Origin: Oscillospiraceae bacterium
GTDB taxonomy: Bacteria; Bacillota; Clostridia; Oscillospirales; CAG-272
Length of the DNA stretch: 64,000 bases
Reading direction: 5' to 3'
NCBI GenBank assembly: GCA_015064845.1
Contig: SVRL01000001.1
Coordinates: 1 to 64,000, forward strand
Shown here: piece after piece, positions 59,951 to 64,000 of the stretch
Layout of the letters: every line of letters starts with the position of its first letter
Position numbering within the stretch: position 1 is the first letter of the stretch
The notes under the pieces: model-generated
What the model was told of the DNA's origin: nothing
Databases searched by the model: none
The model's input: only the letters and a program-made list of their open reading frames with translations
Made by a program: the position numbers and the translations under genes

Positions 59951-61089
59951 TAATCGTCATTTTCGATATCGAGCAAACGGATATCGAAATCATCTCCGTC
60001 TTCGTCGCCGTTTCCTTCTTCGTCTTCATCCAAGGAATAGGTATCGTCGCCGGAAAGATCAAGATCTTTTCCCTGCAATTTGATTTTTTCTTCCAGTTCC
60101 TTCATCAATTCGGCATTTTCAGCAATGGCCTTTTTCGTATTTTCCTTACCTTGCGCAACCTTTTCTCCGTTATAAGAGAACCATGAGCCGCTCTTCTGAA
60201 TAATACCGAGTTCAATGGCAACGTCAATAATTTCGCCCGCCTTGGAGATGCCCTTTCCGTAAATGATATCGAATTCCGCAACACGGAAAGGAGGAGCCAC
60301 TTTATTTTTAACGACTTTACATTTTACACGGTTTCCGAAAACTTCATCGCCTTGTTTGAGATTTTCAACCTTACGTACGTCGATACGAACGGAAGCATAG
60401 AATTTCAAAGCACGTCCACCGGTTGTAGTTTCGGGATTTCCGTACATAACACCGACCTTTTCACGGAGCTGGTTAATGAAAATAACCACGCAATTTGTTT
60501 TGGAAATAGAACCTGAAAGTTTACGGAGCGCCTGGCTCATCAATCTTGCTTGCAATCCAACATGACTGGAACCCATATCGCCATCGATTTCCTGTTGAGG
60601 AACCAAAGCGGCAACGGAGTCCACGACAACAACGTCAACTGCGCCGGAGCGAACGAGCGCATCCGTGATTTCAAGAGCCTGTTCGCCGCTGTCGGGCTGA
60701 GAAACAAGCAAATTATCAATATTTACACCCAGCGCCTTCGCATAAATAGGATCCAAAGCGTGTTCCGCGTCAATGAAAGCCGCTTCGCCGCCAAGTTTCT
60801 GAACTTCTGCGGCAATATGAAGAGCAACAGTTGTTTTACCGGAAGATTCAGGTCCGAAAATTTCAACGATTCTTCCCTTCGGAACACCGCCGATACCCAG
60901 CGCAAGGTCAAGAGTCAAGGAACCTGTAGGAATTGCTTCCACGCTCATATGCGCATTTTCACCGAGTTTCATGATCGTACCTTTACCAAAATCCTTTTCG
61001 ATTTGGGAAAGTGCGGTTGCAAGTGCTTTTTTCTTATCCTCCGCAGAAACGGGGTATACCACGGCATTCTTCTTTTTCTTTTCTGCCAT
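59950..61089 (-). CDS. recA: Recombinase RecA
   Basis: [60 protein letters not shown]. Confidence 0.98.
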   Translation of the reverse strand: MAEKKKKNAVVYPVSAEDKKKALATALSQIEKDFGKGTIMKLGENAHMSVEAIPTGSLTLDLALGIGGVPKGRIVEIFGPESSGKTTVALHIAAEVQKLGGEAAFIDAEHALDPIYAKALGVNIDNLLVSQPDSGEQALEITDALVRSGAVDVVVVDSVAALVPQQEIDGDMGSSHVGLQARLMSQALRKLSGSISKTNCVVIFINQLREKVGVMYGNPETTTGGRALKFYASVRIDVRKVENLKQGDEVFGNRVKCKVVKNKVAPPFRVAEFDIIYGKGISKAGEIIDVAIELGIIQKSGSWFSYNGEKVAQGKENTKKAIAENAELMKELEEKIKLQGKDLDLSGDDTYSLDEDEEGNGDEDGDDFDIRLLDIENDD

Positions 61090-61162
61090 ATTGATTAAAA
61101 TCCTTTCTTCAAGAAAATATACTTTAAGGGAAATATTCCCTGTCCTTTTTTATTTAATTGTT

Positions 61163-63691
61163 TTAAATTTCATCTTCGTCCGCGATAGGAAAACTGATTT
61201 CGGTAGCTTCCAATGCTTCATTTTTTTCAATGGAAGCTTCGATCTCAGCCGCTTCTTCCTCATCGGACTTCGTTGCCGCAAAGCTGATGATACGATTATC
61301 CTCTGCAAGACGCATGATGATAACACCTGCGGTATTATTTCCTTCATAAACGGGGATACCGTTTACGGGGGTACGAATAATCGTACCATCCTCTGTGATA
61401 ATCATAATATCGTCATTTTCTCCAACCGTTGCAATTCCTGCCAAAGCGCCCGTCTTATCGGTCAACCTCTGACAGATGACGCCGGAAGTACCTCTGTTAT
61501 GCGCAGTATAGGAATCAAAACGGTTTCTCTTACCGAAGCCGTTTTCCGTCAACGTAAAGAGATGTTTGTTTTCGTCGACAATGGCAACGCCTACGACGCA
61601 ATCTCCTTCACGAAGCTTGATACCGCGAACACCTCTTGCCGCGCGACCCATAACGCGGGCATCCGTTTCCTTAAAGCGAACCGCTTTGCCTTCTCTGGTT
61701 GCGATTACGATATCATTTTCACCTGTCGTATGTTTTACGAAAACAAGTTCATCGCCTTCATCGAGATTGATTGCAATTTTACCGCCTTTTCTCTGATATT
61801 CAAAATCCTTGACGTTCGCGCGTTTCACAACGCCGTTTTTGGTTACCATGACAAAGTATTCATTTTCGTCAAATCCGGAAACGGAAATCACGGAAGTAAC
61901 CTTTTCGCCTTCCTGCATATCAATGACATTGACGATATTGGTACCCTTTGCGGTACGGGAGGCTTCGGGAATCATATATGCTTTCTTCATATACACACGT
62001 CCCTTATCCGTAAAGAGAAGCAGATAACTGTGAGAATGGACGATGATAACGTCTTTCACATAGTCCTCTTCCTTTGTGGACATACCGATGATACCCTTAC
62101 CGCCTCGTTTCTGAGCGGTATACGTCGCGGCGGGCGCGCGTTTGATATAACCTGCGCCGGACATGGTAATCACACATTCATGGCGATCAATCAAATCCTC
62201 ATCGATGATATTATCAATCGCATCCGCAATCTGCGTACGTCTGACGTCGGAGAATTTTTCTTTAATTTCAAGCAGTTCTTTTTCAATAATTTCTTTTACC
62301 TTGGTTTCATCGGCAAGAATGGCTTCCAATTCCGAAATCAAAGCAAGTTTTGTTGCCAACTCTTCTTCAATCTTCAATCTTTCAAGTCCTGCCAAACTAC
62401 CGAGTGTCATTTCAACGATTGCCTGAGCCTGAACTTGAGAAAGTCCGAATTTTTCCACAAGAGCATCTCTCGCATCCTGTCTGGAATTGCTTTTACGGAT
62501 GGTATCGATAATTTCATCAATGGAATCCAAAGCCAATTTCAAACCTTCAAGGATATGCACGCGGGCGCGTGTTTTTTCCAAATCGAACACGGTTCTTCGG
62601 CGAATAACTTCTTCCTGATGTGCGATATAATTTGAAAGAATTTCTCTGAGTCCGAGAACCTTGGGTTCGCCATTGACAAGCGCAATCATATTGACGGCGC
62701 AAGTATCCTGAAGCTGGGTATATTTGTAGAGCTGATTGAGGATAACTTGACCGTTCGCATCCCTCTTATATTCGATAACGATCTTCATACCGGCTTTACC
62801 GGATTCGTCGCGCAAAGCGGTAATTCCTTCCACGCGCTTATCTTTTACAAGATCGGCAATGGATTCCACAAGCATACTCTTATTGACCTGATACGGAATT
62901 TCCGTAACGACAATGCGGCGTTTTTTTTCATCAACTTCGGCTTTTGCGCGGACAATAATTCTGCCTTTACCCGTCTGATACGCCTGATAGATCCCCGTCG
63001 TACCGCAGATCATTGCAGAAGTTGGGAAATCGGGACCTTTGATGAAAGTCATCAGATCAACAACCGTCGCATCCGGATGTTTCATATAATAGATTGTACC
63101 GTCAATTACCTCTCCAAGGTTGTGGGGAGGAATATTGGTTGCCATACCTACGGCAATACCGACGGAACCATTCACAAGCAAGTTAGGGAATCTTGCGGGA
63201 AGCACCATCGGTTCTTGTCTGCTGTTATCAAAGTTTGGAGAAAAATCAACGACGTTTTTTTCAATATCCGTCATCATTTCGTTCGCAAGCTTGGAAAGTC
63301 TTGCTTCTGTATAACGGTAAGCGGCGGCGCCGTCACCATCCACGTTACCAAAGTTTCCGTGACCCTCAACCAATGTATATCTCATATTAAAGGGTTGCGC
63401 GAGACGTACCATCGCATCGTATACCGAAGCATCCCCATGCGGATGATAACGTCCGAGAACATTACCTACCGTCGTTGCGGATTTGCAAAACGGTCTGTCA
63501 TACGTCAGTTTTTCTTGGTACATAGAATATAAAATTCTGCGGTGTACCGGTTTGAGACCGTCGCGTACGTCGGGAAGCGCGCGGGATACGATAACGCTCA
63601 TCGCATATTCAATAAACGATTTCTGCACGCGTTTTCCCATTTCCACATCAACGATCTTCTGATTTTCGTAAGCTATATCTCTGTTTTCCAT
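61163..63691 (-). CDS. gyrA: DNA gyrase subunit A
   Basis: [52 protein letters not shown]. Confidence 0.97.
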   Translation of the reverse strand: MENRDIAYENQKIVDVEMGKRVQKSFIEYAMSVIVSRALPDVRDGLKPVHRRILYSMYQEKLTYDRPFCKSATTVGNVLGRYHPHGDASVYDAMVRLAQPFNMRYTLVEGHGNFGNVDGDGAAAYRYTEARLSKLANEMMTDIEKNVVDFSPNFDNSRQEPMVLPARFPNLLVNGSVGIAVGMATNIPPHNLGEVIDGTIYYMKHPDATVVDLMTFIKGPDFPTSAMICGTTGIYQAYQTGKGRIIVRAKAEVDEKKRRIVVTEIPYQVNKSMLVESIADLVKDKRVEGITALRDESGKAGMKIVIEYKRDANGQVILNQLYKYTQLQDTCAVNMIALVNGEPKVLGLREILSNYIAHQEEVIRRRTVFDLEKTRARVHILEGLKLALDSIDEIIDTIRKSNSRQDARDALVEKFGLSQVQAQAIVEMTLGSLAGLERLKIEEELATKLALISELEAILADETKVKEIIEKELLEIKEKFSDVRRTQIADAIDNIIDEDLIDRHECVITMSGAGYIKRAPAATYTAQKRGGKGIIGMSTKEEDYVKDVIIVHSHSYLLLFTDKGRVYMKKAYMIPEASRTAKGTNIVNVIDMQEGEKVTSVISVSGFDENEYFVMVTKNGVVKRANVKDFEYQRKGGKIAINLDEGDELVFVKHTTGENDIVIATREGKAVRFKETDARVMGRAARGVRGIKLREGDCVVGVAIVDENKHLFTLTENGFGKRNRFDSYTAHNRGTSGVICQRLTDKTGALAGIATVGENDDIMIITEDGTIIRTPVNGIPVYEGNNTAGVIIMRLAEDNRIISFAATKSDEEEAAEIEASIEKNEALEATEISFPIADEDEI

Positions 63692-63848
63692 GTAATTAAA
63701 CCTTTCTCCGCTTTTCTTTTCGCAAAGAAAAGCTAAGTAAAAGAAACGGTCTGTTTCTTTCTTTTTTGATTTTTTTCGGGGCTTTTTCCCTCGGTTTCTT
63801 TCGCTTTTATCAGAGGGGATTTTTAATCCCCTCAATCATATTAAAAAA

Positions 63849-64000
63849 TCAAATATCAAGATCTACCGCGTATTTTGCATTTTCCTCAATAAACTTTCTT
63901 CTGGGTTCCACTTTATCACCCATCAGAATCGAGAAAATTTCATCGCAAGCCATCGCATCCTCGATACCTACACGCAAAAGCGTTCTGGTCTCGGGGTCCA
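63849..64000 (-). CDS. gyrB: DNA gyrase subunit B, C-terminal end (partial)
   Basis: Reverse translation ...[49 protein letters not shown]. Confidence 0.92.
   Translation of the reverse strand, partial: DPETRTLLRVGIEDAMACDEIFSILMGDKVEPRRKFIEENAKYAVDLDI

Noticed and set aside
60971-62635. 554-codon + strand ORF across the recA start and gyrA
   Set aside because: Spans two genuine minus-strand genes and their gap; shadow ORF.

Overview
The window is a low-GC Firmicutes (Clostridia-like) chromosomal segment, densely coded on both strands. I see no tRNA/rRNA genes, CRISPR array, prophage or transposase. Recognisable housekeeping blocks: yqfC-yqfD-phoH-ybeY-era-recO; ylbJ / small Cys-rich protein / mutS2; an L-rhamnose cluster (GH78-like, class II aldolase, rhaA, rhaB) with prs between; pheS-pheT behind a T-box; rny; recX-recA-gyrA-gyrB(end). 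Accessory blocks: XRE/PadR-DUF1700-DUF4097; three large lipoproteins sharing a ~41-aa CxxC repeat, two with BspA-like LRRs; an ECF sigma/anti-sigma operon with small exported proteins; a Gld-like ABC transporter plus DUF4340 protein beside a 1228-aa SLH protein. The best candidate for something undescribed is a ~105-bp structured intergenic repeat in four copies (865, 23922, 25560, 49207). It has a strong 5' hairpin, a conserved core with compensatory base changes, and a conserved GCAATTTCCTATAGTATAAAA end. In three copies it ends about 20-35 nt before the next start codon. In the fourth it lies between the phe T-box terminator and pheS. Other notable signals: a perfect dyad operator filling the -35/-10 spacer of a surface-lipoprotein promoter divergent from an XRE gene, a 31-bp perfect dyad before the ECF sigma gene, a duplicated palindromic element upstream of two promoters, a 24-codon ORF with good expression signals, and a fused aldolase whose second domain has lost its metal ligands. 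All product names come from reading translated sequence; no searches were run.
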